Shown one piece after another: positions 22,813 to 31,119 of a DNA stretch of 35,312 bases; positions within the stretch are counted from its first letter, which is position 1, and each line of letters begins with the position of its first letter. Source of the stretch: Hymenobacter amundsenii. Lineage in GTDB: Bacteria; Bacteroidota; Bacteroidia; Cytophagales; Hymenobacteraceae. The translations under genes and the position numbers were made by a program. The notes beneath the pieces were generated by a model. The model was given only the letters and a program-made list of their open reading frames with translations. It was not told the origin of the DNA and did not search any database. The stretch is taken from the NCBI RefSeq assembly GCF_002204745.1, contig NZ_NIRR01000036.1, positions 1 through 35,312 on the forward strand. The letters are read 5' to 3'.

Positions 22813-24513
22813 ATGAAGCCCGAGTCTGCCCCGCCATCCATTGCCGCCCTGGCCCTTGAGAACGAGGAGCTGCGCGCGCAGCTACAGGAAGCTGAGGAGC
22901 TGCTGACGGCCATCCGCACCGGCACCGTGGACGCGCTGGCCGTGCAGGGGCCCGACGGCCCCCGGGTTTTTACGCTTGAAGGAGCCGACCAGAGCTACCG
23001 CACGCTGATTGAGCAGATGAACGAGGGGGCCCTGCTGCTGGGCCACGATGCTACTGTGCTCTACTGCAACGCCTGTCTGGCGGGCCTGCTCGAAGCCCCG
23101 CTCGGCGCCATCATGGGCGCCTCGTTCAACCAGTTTGTGCCCGTCGAGTTCCGCGCCTACTGGGACGAACTGGTGGGCGCCGGCTGGGCTGGCAAAAGTA
23201 AAGGGGAAATGCCGCTCCGCGACGAATCAGGCCGGCTCCGACCCTTTGCGCTGGCCCTGAACGTGCTGCAATTCGGTGAAACCAGAGTGCTGGCTGTTAT
23301 TGCCACCGACGTATCGGCCCGGCGCGAAATCAGCACCATCCGGGCCCGGGTGGCCGCCCAGAACGCGCTGCTCGAACGCCAGCAGGAAGAGTTGCGGGCC
23401 CAGGTGCAGGCTGCGGCCGAAACCAGCCGCATTCTCGAAGGTATTCCGCACGTGGCCTGGGCCGCCGATGCGAAGGGCCGCCTCATCTATCTCAACCGCC
23501 GCTGGTACGACTACACCGGGCAACCTGTGGCCGGCTCCTTCAGCCAGCGGGCGCTGCTCACCTTTCTGCACCCCGCCGACCTGATGCCCACCATGCGCCT
23601 GTGGCAGCAGAGCTTAAACACCGGCATGCCCCTGGAGGCCGAGTGCCGCATCCGTAACTGGCAGGGTTCCTACCGCTGGATGCTGGCCCGGGCCCGTCCC
23701 TCGCGTACCGACGCGGGTACCATCGGGCAGTGGATTGGCACCTACACCGACATCCATGAGCACAAGCTGGCGCTGGAGCGCATCGACCAGGCCCAGCACG
23801 AGCTGCGCGAAAACAACCAGCAGCTCACCCGCGTCAACGTCGACCTCGATAACTTCATCTATACTGCCTCCCACGACCTGCGGGCCCCCATTACCAACCT
23901 CGAAGGGCTGCTCGAAACCCTGCGCCAGGAGCTGCCCCCCGACTGCCGCCCCGGCGAGGTGAGCCCCGTGCTGCTCATGATGCAGGATTCGGTGGATCGT
24001 TTCAAGCGCACCATCGACCACCTGACCGACGTTTCGAAGCTGCAGAAGGAGCAGGCCCTCCCCCGCGTGGCCGTAGATTTAGCTCCGCTTATCGAGGATG
24101 TGTGCCTCGATTTGCAACCCCTCATCCAAGCCGCCGGGGGCCAGTTGGAAGTCGACGTGGCGGACTGTCCTACGGTAACGCTGGCCCAAAAAAACCTGCG
24201 TTCGGTGATCTTCAACCTGCTTAGCAACGCCTTCAAGTACCGCTCGCCCGACCGGCCCTGCCAAGTCCGCATTCGCTGCCGCGCGGCGGCCGATGGCTTT
24301 ATCGCCCTGCAGGTGCGCGACAATGGCCTGGGCCTCGACCTGCGCGAAGACCGCAAGCTATTTTCGATGTTCCAGCGCCTGCACGACCATGTGGAGGGCT
24401 CGGGCGTGGGGCTTTACATGGTGAAGAAAATGGTGGAAAACGCCGGGGGGCGCGTGGAGGTGAAAAGCCGCCTCGATAAGGGCTCGACGTTCACGGTGTA
24501 TTTGCCGCGGTAG
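22813..24513 (+). CDS. PAS-domain sensor histidine kinase of the kai cluster
   Basis: 566 aa, no membrane segment, so probably cytoplasmic. Order: a short coiled coil (about 14-35) and the IRTGTVDALAV stretch, PAS 1 (about 60-170), a second coiled coil (172-205), PAS 2 with PAC (about 205-320), the HisKA domain with phospho-accepting H354 in ASHDLRAPITNLEGL, and the HATPase domain with N-box NLLSNAFKY (468-476), G1 DNGLGLDL (503-510) and the G2 region GSGVGLYMVKKM (529-540). The kinase looks complete. No response regulator lies in the window, so its partner must be elsewhere. Its place after kaiC-kaiB-kaiB suggests it reads or sets the state of the Kai proteins. The 180-bp gap before it may hold a separate promoter. 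Confidence 0.9.
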   Translation: MKPESAPPSIAALALENEELRAQLQEAEELLTAIRTGTVDALAVQGPDGPRVFTLEGADQSYRTLIEQMNEGALLLGHDATVLYCNACLAGLLEAPLGAIMGASFNQFVPVEFRAYWDELVGAGWAGKSKGEMPLRDESGRLRPFALALNVLQFGETRVLAVIATDVSARREISTIRARVAAQNALLERQQEELRAQVQAAAETSRILEGIPHVAWAADAKGRLIYLNRRWYDYTGQPVAGSFSQRALLTFLHPADLMPTMRLWQQSLNTGMPLEAECRIRNWQGSYRWMLARARPSRTDAGTIGQWIGTYTDIHEHKLALERIDQAQHELRENNQQLTRVNVDLDNFIYTASHDLRAPITNLEGLLETLRQELPPDCRPGEVSPVLLMMQDSVDRFKRTIDHLTDVSKLQKEQALPRVAVDLAPLIEDVCLDLQPLIQAAGGQLEVDVADCPTVTLAQKNLRSVIFNLLSNAFKYRSPDRPCQVRIRCRAAADGFIALQVRDNGLGLDLREDRKLFSMFQRLHDHVEGSGVGLYMVKKMVENAGGRVEVKSRLDKGSTFTVYLPR

Positions 24514-24595
24514 GGGAAGGAGTGGACGCGAACCAGACCTGCCCGGCGCGGAGCCGCCACCCGCAAAAAATAGCGGGGCATCCGGCCGGGGTTTC

Positions 24596-24603
24596 TACCT
24601 TTG
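24596..24603 (+). promoter_or_regulatory. Predicted argS -7 box
   Basis: TACCTTTG, a perfect match to the Bacteroidota -7 element, 122 bp before the GTG start of argS. The long leader shows no structure I recognise as a riboswitch or T-box. Confidence 0.5.
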
Positions 24604-24725
24604 CGAGCCGGCGGATTTTCCGTCGATTGGGTGGGCCGAAGCCGTTATGGTAGTCCGCCTGCGCTCCTTGTTCCCGGTGCCGCCCGCCTTTGGCGGGGCA
24701 GCGCCCCCTTCAGTACCCGACTTCC

Positions 24726-26519
24726 GTGCAACAACTCGAACAGACCCTCAAAACCGCCCTTGGCGCGGCCATCCAGAACGTATTTGGGGCCGAGGTGCCC
24801 GCCGACCAGTTGAGCCTGCAAGCCACCCGCAAGGATTTTGCCGGTCAGTTTACGCTCGTCACGTTCCCGTTCACCAAAACGCTGGGCAAGGGCCCCGAGC
24901 AAATCGGGCAGGCCCTGGGCGAATGGCTAATGGCGAACGAGCCCGTTGTAAGAGGCTTCAACGTGGTGAAGGGCTTTTTGAACCTGGAAGTGGCCGATGC
25001 CGAATGGCTGCGGGTGTTCGAGGAGTTGCGCCAGCGGCCGGCCGATGCTCCCGTGGAAACCGGTGGCCCGCAAAACGTGGTGGTCGAGTACTCGTCGCCT
25101 AACACCAACAAGCCGTTGCACCTGGGCCACTTGCGCAACAACTTCCTGGGCTACTCGGTGGCCGAAATCCTGAAAGCCACCGGCGCCACGGTATCGAAGG
25201 TGAACTTGGTCAACGACCGGGGCATCCATATCTGTAAGTCGATGCTGGGCTACCAGCGGTTCGGCCACGCCGAAACGCCCGCGAGCGACGGCATCAAGGG
25301 CGACCATCTGGTGGGCAAGTACTACGTGCTGTTCGAGAAGCACTACCGCGAGCAGGTGGCCCAGCTGGTGGCCGAGGGCGTTGAGAAGAAAACCGCCGAA
25401 GCCCAGGCGCCCCTGATGCTGGCGGCCCGCGAGATGCTGCAACAGTGGGAGGCCGGCGACGAGGCCGTGGTCAGCCTTTGGAAGCAGATGAACGGCTGGG
25501 TGTACGAGGGCCACAACGCCACTTACGCCGCCATCGGCGTCGATTTCGACAAGTTTTACTATGAGTCGGGTACTTACCTGCTGGGCAAGGAGCGGGTGCA
25601 GGAAGGCCTCGACCGCGACCTGTTCTACCGCAAGGAAGACGGCTCGACCTGGGTGGATCTGGCCCAGGAAGGACTCGACCAGAAAATCCTGCTCCGCTCG
25701 GATGGCACCAGCGTCTACCTGACCCAGGACCTGGGCACGGCCGAGCTCAAATACGCCGATTTCCACTACGATTCCAGCATCTACGTCATCGCCGACGAGC
25801 AGAACTACCACATGCAGGTGCTGCAGGCCACGCTTCAAAAGCTGGAAAAGCCCTACGCCGAGGCTATCCATCACCTGAGCTACGGCATGGTGGATTTGCC
25901 CACCGGCAAGATGAAGACCCGCGAAGGTACCGTGGTGGACGCCGACGAGCTAGTGCGCGACGTAGTGGCCGCCGCCGAGGCCGCCACCCTCGAGAAGGGC
26001 AAAACCGAGGGCCTGACCGACGACGAGCTGAGCCAGCTTTACCACATGCTGGGCCTGGGCGCGCTCAAGTACTACCTGCTGAAGGTGGACCCCAAGAAGC
26101 GCATGCTCTTCAACCCCGAGGAGTCGGTGAAGCTGGAAGGCGACACTGGCCCGTTCGTGCAGTACTCGCACGCCCGCATTGCCGCCATCTTGCGCAAAGC
26201 CGCCGAAATGGGCATCTATTCCACCGCCGACCTGAGCGGCCTGGAGCAGCTGCCCGTCGCCGCCCGCGAAATGGTGCAGGAGCTGGGGCGCTACCCGGCC
26301 GTGGTGCGCGAAGCCGCCCGCACCCTCTCGCCGGCCCTGGTGGCCCAGTACGCCTACGACCTGGCCCGCGCCTACAACCGCTTCTACACCGACGTGAAAA
26401 TCTTCACTGAGCCCGACCAGACTGCCCGCGCCTTCTACGTGGCCCTCTCAGCCCAAACCGGCCAGGCCATCAAAACCAGCATGGGTCTGCTGGGCATTCC
26501 GGTGCCCGAGCGGATGTAA
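24726..26519 (+). CDS. argS: Arginyl-tRNA synthetase
   Basis: 597 aa from GTG 24726. A class I synthetase that charges tRNA-Arg. Seen: the N-terminal additional domain (QQLEQTLKTALGAAIQNVFG), the HIGH motif as H132-L-G-H135 in SPNTNKPLHLGHLRNN, the KMSKS-equivalent region as MKTREG near residue 395, and the C-terminal DALR anticodon-binding domain (LVAQYAYDLARAYNRFY). Length is normal. The frame is also open from TTG 24690, but GTG 24726 (VQQLEQTLKTAL) lies at the usual start of the family. Its product uses the same amino acid as SpeA and arginase upstream, though nothing shows joint control. It ends at a hairpin terminator. Confidence 0.97.
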   Translation: MQQLEQTLKTALGAAIQNVFGAEVPADQLSLQATRKDFAGQFTLVTFPFTKTLGKGPEQIGQALGEWLMANEPVVRGFNVVKGFLNLEVADAEWLRVFEELRQRPADAPVETGGPQNVVVEYSSPNTNKPLHLGHLRNNFLGYSVAEILKATGATVSKVNLVNDRGIHICKSMLGYQRFGHAETPASDGIKGDHLVGKYYVLFEKHYREQVAQLVAEGVEKKTAEAQAPLMLAAREMLQQWEAGDEAVVSLWKQMNGWVYEGHNATYAAIGVDFDKFYYESGTYLLGKERVQEGLDRDLFYRKEDGSTWVDLAQEGLDQKILLRSDGTSVYLTQDLGTAELKYADFHYDSSIYVIADEQNYHMQVLQATLQKLEKPYAEAIHHLSYGMVDLPTGKMKTREGTVVDADELVRDVVAAAEAATLEKGKTEGLTDDELSQLYHMLGLGALKYYLLKVDPKKRMLFNPEESVKLEGDTGPFVQYSHARIAAILRKAAEMGIYSTADLSGLEQLPVAAREMVQELGRYPAVVREAARTLSPALVAQYAYDLARAYNRFYTDVKIFTEPDQTARAFYVALSAQTGQAIKTSMGLLGIPVPERM

Positions 26520-26526
26520 TTGCCAG

Positions 26527-26568
26527 AAGCGGCGACGAAACGCATCTTTGCGTTTCATCGCCGCTTTT
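26527..26568 (+). terminator. Terminator of argS
   Basis: An 18-bp stem (26527-26544 with 26549-26566) with one mismatch and a four-base loop, ending in T4. It starts 7 bp after the argS stop. Confidence 0.8.
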
Positions 26569-26592
26569 ACCTTCCAACCCTACCAACTGCCC

Positions 26593-27174
26593 ATGAAAAG
26601 CGTTGCCGTGTATTGTGGTTCGAGTGCCGGAACCAACCCCGAATTCAGCCAGCAGGCCACCGAAATGGGCCGCATACTGGCCGAGCGCAACCTGACGCTG
26701 GTGTACGGCGGGGGCAGGGTGGGCCTAATGGGCGTGGTGGCCGACAGTGTGCTGGCCCACGGCGGCCGCGCCATCGGCGTGATTCCCGATTTTCTGATGG
26801 GCAAGGAAGTGGAGCACCGGGGCCTGACGGAGCTGCACGTGGTAAAAAGCATGCACGAGCGGAAGCTGTTGATGGCTGAGCTGGCGGAGGGATTCGTGGC
26901 CATGCCCGGCGGCTTCGGCACCCTCGAAGAGCTGTTCGAGGTGCTCACCTGGGGGCAGCTGGGCCTACATAAAAAGCCCATCGGCGTGCTCAACGTGGCC
27001 GGCTTCTACGACCACCTGCTCCGCGCCCTCGACCACATGGCCGACCAGGGTCTGCTACGCCGCGAAAACCGCCAGCAGCTCCTGAGCCACCCCAACCCCG
27101 CCGCCCTGCTCGACGCCCTGGCCGCCTACGTACCTGTAGAGCTGGAAAAGTGGCTCAAGCCCGGCGGGGAGTAG
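26593..27174 (+). CDS. LOG family protein (TIGR00730), nucleotide phosphoribohydrolase
   Basis: 193 aa. It has the lysine-decarboxylase-like Rossmann fold of the LOG family: VAVYCGSSAG at the start, LVYGGGRVGLMG, and the signature PGGFGTLEELFEVLTW, which carries the catalytic Arg/Glu region of these enzymes. Family members release the base from nucleoside 5'-monophosphates, including cytokinin ribotides; in non-plant bacteria the usual substrate is probably AMP or a related nucleotide. They were once mislabelled lysine decarboxylases. ATG 26593 is chosen because MKSVAVYCGSS is the family's start; the earlier in-frame ATG at 26548 lies in the argS terminator. A hairpin with a T-run follows the stop. 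Confidence 0.9.
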   Translation: MKSVAVYCGSSAGTNPEFSQQATEMGRILAERNLTLVYGGGRVGLMGVVADSVLAHGGRAIGVIPDFLMGKEVEHRGLTELHVVKSMHERKLLMAELAEGFVAMPGGFGTLEELFEVLTWGQLGLHKKPIGVLNVAGFYDHLLRALDHMADQGLLRRENRQQLLSHPNPAALLDALAAYVPVELEKWLKPGGE

Positions 27175-27180
27175 GGAGTG

Positions 27181-27246
27181 AACGTCATGCTTCATCTGTC
27201 GTCCGCGAAGGCGCGAGCCGCAGTCGAAGCATGACAGTTCCTTTTT
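27181..27246 (+). terminator. Repeat-derived terminator of the LOG gene
   Basis: The arms AACGTCATGCTTC (27181-27193) and GAAGCATGACAGTT (27226-27239) form a stem with one bulge; CTTTTT follows at 27240-27246. The arms belong to the GTCATGCT...GAAGCATGAC family of the window, so a dispersed repeat seems to serve as the terminator. Confidence 0.6.
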
Positions 27247-27262
27247 CACTCATTCACCAGTT

Positions 27263-27311
27263 CACTCACTCACTCACTCACTCACTCACTCACTCACTCA
27301 CTCACTCACTC
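27263..27311. repeat. Tetranucleotide repeat (CACT)12 at the 3' end of the KAS III gene
   Basis: About twelve uninterrupted units (AGTG/GAGT on the minus strand). The last two codons (AGT GAG) and the TGA stop of the KAS III gene are formed by the repeat, the same arrangement as at terC. About 39 bp of repeat lie beyond the stop. Confidence 0.95.
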
Positions 27312-28402
27312 GGTACGCGGTAGACCACGGCGTTGCAGTTCATGCCGGCACCAACGCTGGCGAAGACGATAACGTCGCCGGGCGTAATGGTGGAGCCGGC
27401 GAGCTGGCCGCGCGTAATCAGGTCGAGCAGGGTGGGCAGGGTGGCGACCGAGGAGTTGCCGAGCCAGGAAATGGTCATCGGCATGACGCCGGCCGGGGCT
27501 GGGGTGTCGCCGTAGAGGCCGTAGAGGCGCTTGAGGATGGCCTCGTCCATTTTGCCGTTGGCCTGGTGAATGAGCAGCTTACTCATGTCGGCAATGCCAA
27601 GGCCGGCTTTATCGAGGCAGTCTTTGATGGCCTGGGGCACGGTTTTGAGGGCGTACTCATAGAGCTTGCGGCCTTCCATCTGCAGAAACAGCTCGTCGCC
27701 GGTGTAGGCGGGGTTGCGCGAGGTGGCCATGCGCAGCAGGTGGGCCGCCTGAACGGTGTCGGAACGCGAACCGTGGCTCAGGATGCCCACTGGCTCGTCG
27801 TCGGGGCCGGTTTCGCGGGCCTCGAACAGCACGGCCCCGGCCCCGTCGGAGTAAATCATGCTGTCGCGGTCGTGGGGGTCGCAGACCCGCGAGAGGGTTT
27901 CGGCCCCAATCACCAGCACCCGCTTGGCATCGCCCGAGCGCAGGTAGTAATCGGCCTGAATAACGCCCTGCAGCCACCCAGGGCAGCCGAAAGGCAGGTC
28001 GTAAGCAACCGTGTGGGGGTTCTGAATGCCGAGCTTGTGCTTGACGCGGGCCGCCAGGCTGGGCACGAAATCGGAGCGCCGGTTGGTTTCCGTGATGTCG
28101 CCGAAGTTGTGGGCTACCAGCAGGTAGTCGAGCTGCTCGGGGTCGGTGGTGGGGCAAGAGTCGAACAGGGCCTGGGCCGCCAAAAAGGCGAGGTCGGAGG
28201 CCACCTGATCGGGGGTGGCGTAGCGCCGCTCGCGGATATCGGTGATCTGGGCGAAACGCTCCACGATTTCGGCTCCCGGTTTGTCGAGCCGCTGGCCTTC
28301 GCCATCAAAAAAATCCGCGTCGATGAATGCTTCGTTTTTAACGACCCGGGTTGGGAGGTAGGAACCTGTTCCGGCAATGATGGAATGGAACGTCTTACGC
28401 AT
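27302..28402 (-). CDS. 3-oxoacyl-ACP synthase III-like enzyme
   Basis: 366 aa, thiolase fold. The Cys-His-Asn triad of KAS III is present: C140 in DLPFGCPGWLQG, H279 in LLIHQANGK, and N316 in SWLGNSSVATLP. It condenses an acyl-CoA starter with malonyl-ACP in classical FabH. This protein is longer than FabH (about 320 aa), begins IIAGTGSYLPTRVV, and has extra loops, as in Bacteroidota paralogues annotated only as KAS III family, so a specialised lipid or secondary-metabolite role is possible. ATG 28402 (MRKTFHSII) fits the family; the frame opens 11 codons earlier at a weaker start. The C-terminus RVPSE ends inside the GAGT repeat. Confidence 0.85.
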   Translation of the reverse strand: MRKTFHSIIAGTGSYLPTRVVKNEAFIDADFFDGEGQRLDKPGAEIVERFAQITDIRERRYATPDQVASDLAFLAAQALFDSCPTTDPEQLDYLLVAHNFGDITETNRRSDFVPSLAARVKHKLGIQNPHTVAYDLPFGCPGWLQGVIQADYYLRSGDAKRVLVIGAETLSRVCDPHDRDSMIYSDGAGAVLFEARETGPDDEPVGILSHGSRSDTVQAAHLLRMATSRNPAYTGDELFLQMEGRKLYEYALKTVPQAIKDCLDKAGLGIADMSKLLIHQANGKMDEAILKRLYGLYGDTPAPAGVMPMTISWLGNSSVATLPTLLDLITRGQLAGSTITPGDVIVFASVGAGMNCNAVVYRVPSE

Positions 28403-28439
28403 GAGCAGGTTAGCGGAAGTAGAAAAAAGCCTCAATCAA

Positions 28440-28447
28440 CGAAAGTA
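28440..28447 (-). promoter_or_regulatory. Possible -7 box of the KAS III gene
   Basis: TACTTTCG on the minus strand is one base off the TAnnTTTG consensus, 38 bp before the ATG. No -33 element at normal spacing. Confidence 0.3.
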
Positions 28448-28612
28448 ATCCCTTTTTAGCTAAAGCGGAGTTTCGTTGTTCAAAATTCCGGCAATGGTTG
28501 GCCCGCTACGGGCCGGGGCGGGGCCATGCTGCGCCAGAAACCCGTTTCTTCGCGTCGCTATTCCGGCCGCTGGCTGGCTGGGCCGCTTGTTTCACCTTTT
28601 TCTGCTACTTAC

Positions 28613-29101
28613 ATGACTGCTCCCGCTGCTTCCGTTCACGATTTCGTTGTAAAAAACATTCAGGGTGCCGAGGTGCCACTAAGCCAGTACCGGGGCAAAA
28701 AGCTGCTCATCGTGAACACGGCCTCCGAGTGCGGCTACACGCCCCAGTACCAGGAGCTGGAGGAACTGGCCCAGAAATATGCCGACCAAGTGGTGGTGCT
28801 GGGCTTTCCGGCCAACGACTTCGGGGCCCAGGAGCCCGGTTCCGATGACCTGATTGCCGCTTTCTGCGAGAAGAACTACGGCGTCACGTTCCCGCTGTTC
28901 AGCAAGATTTCGGTGGCTGGCCCCGATGCCGCCCCGCTCTACCAATTCCTGGGTAGCAAGGCTGAAAACGGCCAGACGGACGAGAAGCCGAACTGGAATT
29001 TCTGTAAGTATCTGGTGGACGAAGCCGGTCAGGTGGTGGGGTTTTATCCCGCCAAGGTGACGCCGCTAAGCGAGGAGCTGGTAGCGGCCATCGGGAAGTA
29101 G
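28613..29101 (+). CDS. Glutathione peroxidase-family thiol peroxidase
   Basis: 162 aa, thioredoxin fold. The catalytic set of the GPx family is intact: C40 (Cys in place of selenocysteine) in NTASECGYTPQY, Q73 in GAQEP, and W128-N129 in PNWNFCKYL. The FPxNQF motif reads FPANDF (D69), a common variation outside the catalytic residues. It reduces hydrogen or lipid peroxides, in bacteria usually with thioredoxin as donor. No signal peptide is seen when it starts at ATG 28613 (MTAPAASVHDF); the frame is open upstream to 28526, which would add 29 basic residues that look non-coding. Confidence 0.93.
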   Translation: MTAPAASVHDFVVKNIQGAEVPLSQYRGKKLLIVNTASECGYTPQYQELEELAQKYADQVVVLGFPANDFGAQEPGSDDLIAAFCEKNYGVTFPLFSKISVAGPDAAPLYQFLGSKAENGQTDEKPNWNFCKYLVDEAGQVVGFYPAKVTPLSEELVAAIGK

Positions 29102-29181
29102 GCCGTCTATACCGGGGAGTAGGGGCGGGGGCAAGTCCCGCCCCTACATCGTTCTGCTTGCTTGGGTTTGTGCCACGCTGC

Positions 29182-29207
29182 TTGGAATAACAGTTCTGGT
29201 ACCTTCG
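29182..29207 (+). promoter_or_regulatory. Predicted promoter of the HAD phosphatase gene
   Basis: TACCTTCG (29200-29207) is a -7 box with one mismatch; TTGG at 29182-29185 is a reasonable -33 element. The ATG is 28 bp downstream. Confidence 0.45.
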
Positions 29208-29234
29208 CGGTAGTTTCACCAACCTCCGCGCCCG

Positions 29235-29894
29235 ATGCAGACCGTTATTTTCGACATGGACGGCGTTATCGTTGATACCGAACCCGTTCACCGCTATGCG
29301 TATTTTCGGCACTTTGAGGAGCTGGGCATTTCGGTAACCGATGCCGAGTACGCTGCCTTCACCGGCCGCTCGACCCGCAACGTGTACCAGCACCTTAAGG
29401 ACCGGCACGACCTGCCGCAGCCCACCCAGGAGCTGGTGCTGGCCAAGCGCGAGTTCTTCAACCGCGCCTTCGACGAAAAACCCGACCTCGACCTGCTCGA
29501 TGGCGTGCGCCACCTCATCGACGACCTGCACCAGCAAGGCCTGGAGCTAATTCTGGCCTCGTCGGCCTCGCATTCCACCATCAGCCGGGTGATGCGCCGC
29601 TTTGAACTCGGACCGTACTTCAGCCATCTTCTCAGCGGGGAGGATTTCGCCCGCTCCAAGCCCGACCCGGCCATTTTCGAGCAAGCTGCTGCCCTGGCCC
29701 GCTCGCCCAAAAACGAGTGCGTGGTCATCGAGGATTCGGCCAACGGCGTGACGGCGGCCAAGGCGGCCGGTATCTACTGCATCGGCTACCGAAGCGAGCA
29801 TTCCGAAGGCCAGGACCTGCACCACGCCGACTTAGTAGTGGCTCACTTCCGCGAACTGACGGCCGCCCGCATCGCGGCTATTAAAGCGGATTAG
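29235..29894 (+). CDS. HAD superfamily hydrolase, beta-phosphoglucomutase-like
   Basis: 219 aa. HAD subfamily IA with a helical cap. Motif I is IFDMDGVIVDTEP with D7 and D9, motif II is ILASSAS, the motif III lysine is in RSKPDP, and motif IV is VIEDSANGVTAAKAAG. The DTEPVH cap entry and the SANGV motif are as in beta-phosphoglucomutases and sugar-phosphate phosphatases of this subfamily; the exact substrate cannot be read. ATG 29235 directly precedes the first strand, and a promoter-like pair lies just upstream. It is followed by a long palindromic repeat, not by a close gene, so it is probably monocistronic. Confidence 0.88.
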   Translation: MQTVIFDMDGVIVDTEPVHRYAYFRHFEELGISVTDAEYAAFTGRSTRNVYQHLKDRHDLPQPTQELVLAKREFFNRAFDEKPDLDLLDGVRHLIDDLHQQGLELILASSASHSTISRVMRRFELGPYFSHLLSGEDFARSKPDPAIFEQAAALARSPKNECVVIEDSANGVTAAKAAGIYCIGYRSEHSEGQDLHHADLVVAHFRELTAARIAAIKAD

Positions 29895-29912
29895 GGCGTA
29901 TTTTCGTGGGTG

Positions 29913-30082
29913 AGAACAGCGATACAGAAACGTTAGTCATGCTGAGCGCAGTTAAAGCATCTCTACCGCAATGCTAATGCTTTCGGCTGCAACGAAGCGG
30001 TAGAGATGCTTCGACTACGGCTTTGCATACTGGCTCTATGCGCCACATGCTCAGCATGACAATATTCCTGTATCGCTGTTCT
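29913..30082. repeat. 170-bp nested inverted repeat filling an intergenic gap
   Basis: The outer arms AGAACAGCGATACAG (29913-29927) and its complement ending at 30082 frame a second pair (TCATGCTGAGC / GCTCAGCATGA) and an inner perfect 14-bp pair (AGCATCTCTACCGC at 29956-29969 with 29997-30010). The whole gap between the HAD gene and menA is one folded element of the GTCATGCTGAGCG family, resembling a REP or a small non-autonomous transposable element. Confidence 0.75.
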
Positions 30083-30117
30083 ATGCTACCCCTCCATATA
30101 TCATTTCCTCCCCTTTC

Positions 30118-31071
30118 ATGAACCCGCCCATCGTTCCTGCCCCCCTGAGTCCTGCCAAAGCCTGGGTTTCGGCGTTTCGGCCACGCACGTTGCCGCTGGC
30201 GCTGGCCAGCATCATGGCCGGGGGCTTTCTGGCGGCCAGCCACGGGCAGTTCCGGCCCGCAGTGGTGGCGCTGGCCGCCCTTACGACTGTGTTGCTCCAG
30301 ATTCTGAGCAACCTGGCCAACGACTACGGCGACTCGCAGAACGGGGCCGACAGCGTGCACCGCGAGGGGCCGCAGCGGGCCGTGCAGAGCGGGGCCATTA
30401 CACCCGCCCAGATGAAGCGGGGTATGGGCCTGTTCGGGGCGCTTTCGCTCGGGAGTGGGCTGCTGCTGCTGTGGGTGGCGCTGGGCGCGGCCGGGGCCTG
30501 GGTGTTTCTGGCGTTTCTGGCGCTGGGGCTGTCGGCCATCTGGGCGGCCGTGAACTACACGGCGGGCAGCAAGCCCTACGGCTACGCCGGGCTGGGCGAC
30601 TTGTCGGTGTTCGTGTTTTTCGGGCTAGTGGGCGTGTGCGGGACGTACTTTCTGCAGGCGTACAGCCAGGTGCCCGTCTGGACCCAGGCGCTGCCCTGGC
30701 CGGTGCTGCTGCCGGCGGCGGCGCTGGGCTGCTTTGCTACGGCGGTGCTTAACGTGAACAACATCCGCGATATCCGCTCCGATAAGCTGGCGGGCAAAAT
30801 CACGATTCCGGTGCGGCTGGGGCCGGTGCAGGCCCGCCGCTACCACTGGCTGCTGCTGGTGCTGGGCTTCTCGGCGGCCGTGCTCTACGTGGCCTTTACC
30901 TACCACTCGCCCTGGCAGTGGCTGTTTCTGCTGAGCGCCCCGCTGCTGCTGCGCAACGCCCGCGCCGTCTGGCAGCGCCAGGACTCCCTGCAGCTCGACC
31001 CGTTGCTCAAGCAAATGGCCCTCACCACGCTCGTGTTCACGCTGCTGTTCGGGCTGGGGCAGGTGCTGTAG
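30118..31071 (+). CDS. menA: 1,4-dihydroxy-2-naphthoate polyprenyltransferase
   Basis: 317 aa, a UbiA-superfamily membrane prenyltransferase with about eight to nine membrane segments. The first Asp-rich motif is N65-L-A-N68-D69-Y-G-D72, and the second is NVNNIRDIRSDKLAGK at about 212-227. RPRTLPLALASIMAGG at the N-terminus is typical of MenA. It joins the isoprenoid tail to 1,4-dihydroxy-2-naphthoate, giving demethylmenaquinone, as expected in a Bacteroidota respiring with menaquinone. No other men gene lies in the window. The ATG at 30118 is the family start. It is followed 48 bp later by kptA, possibly co-transcribed. Confidence 0.95.
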   Translation: MNPPIVPAPLSPAKAWVSAFRPRTLPLALASIMAGGFLAASHGQFRPAVVALAALTTVLLQILSNLANDYGDSQNGADSVHREGPQRAVQSGAITPAQMKRGMGLFGALSLGSGLLLLWVALGAAGAWVFLAFLALGLSAIWAAVNYTAGSKPYGYAGLGDLSVFVFFGLVGVCGTYFLQAYSQVPVWTQALPWPVLLPAAALGCFATAVLNVNNIRDIRSDKLAGKITIPVRLGPVQARRYHWLLLVLGFSAAVLYVAFTYHSPWQWLFLLSAPLLLRNARAVWQRQDSLQLDPLLKQMALTTLVFTLLFGLGQVL

Positions 31072-31119
31072 GGGGGAGTTGCGAGCTAGAGCTAGGGGTT
31101 AGCTCCTCAACTTAAATCT

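Noticed and set aside
24927..25874. 315-aa minus-strand frame inside argS
   Set aside because: Antisense shadow of a clear arginyl-tRNA synthetase.
26593..27174. Lysine decarboxylase
   Set aside because: This is an old misannotation of LOG-family proteins; the PGGFGTLEE motif marks a nucleotide phosphoribohydrolase.
27566..28459. 297-aa plus-strand open frame opposite the KAS III gene
   Set aside because: Val/Gly/Leu/His-rich composition typical of antisense frames in high-GC genes; the minus-strand protein has an intact Cys-His-Asn triad.
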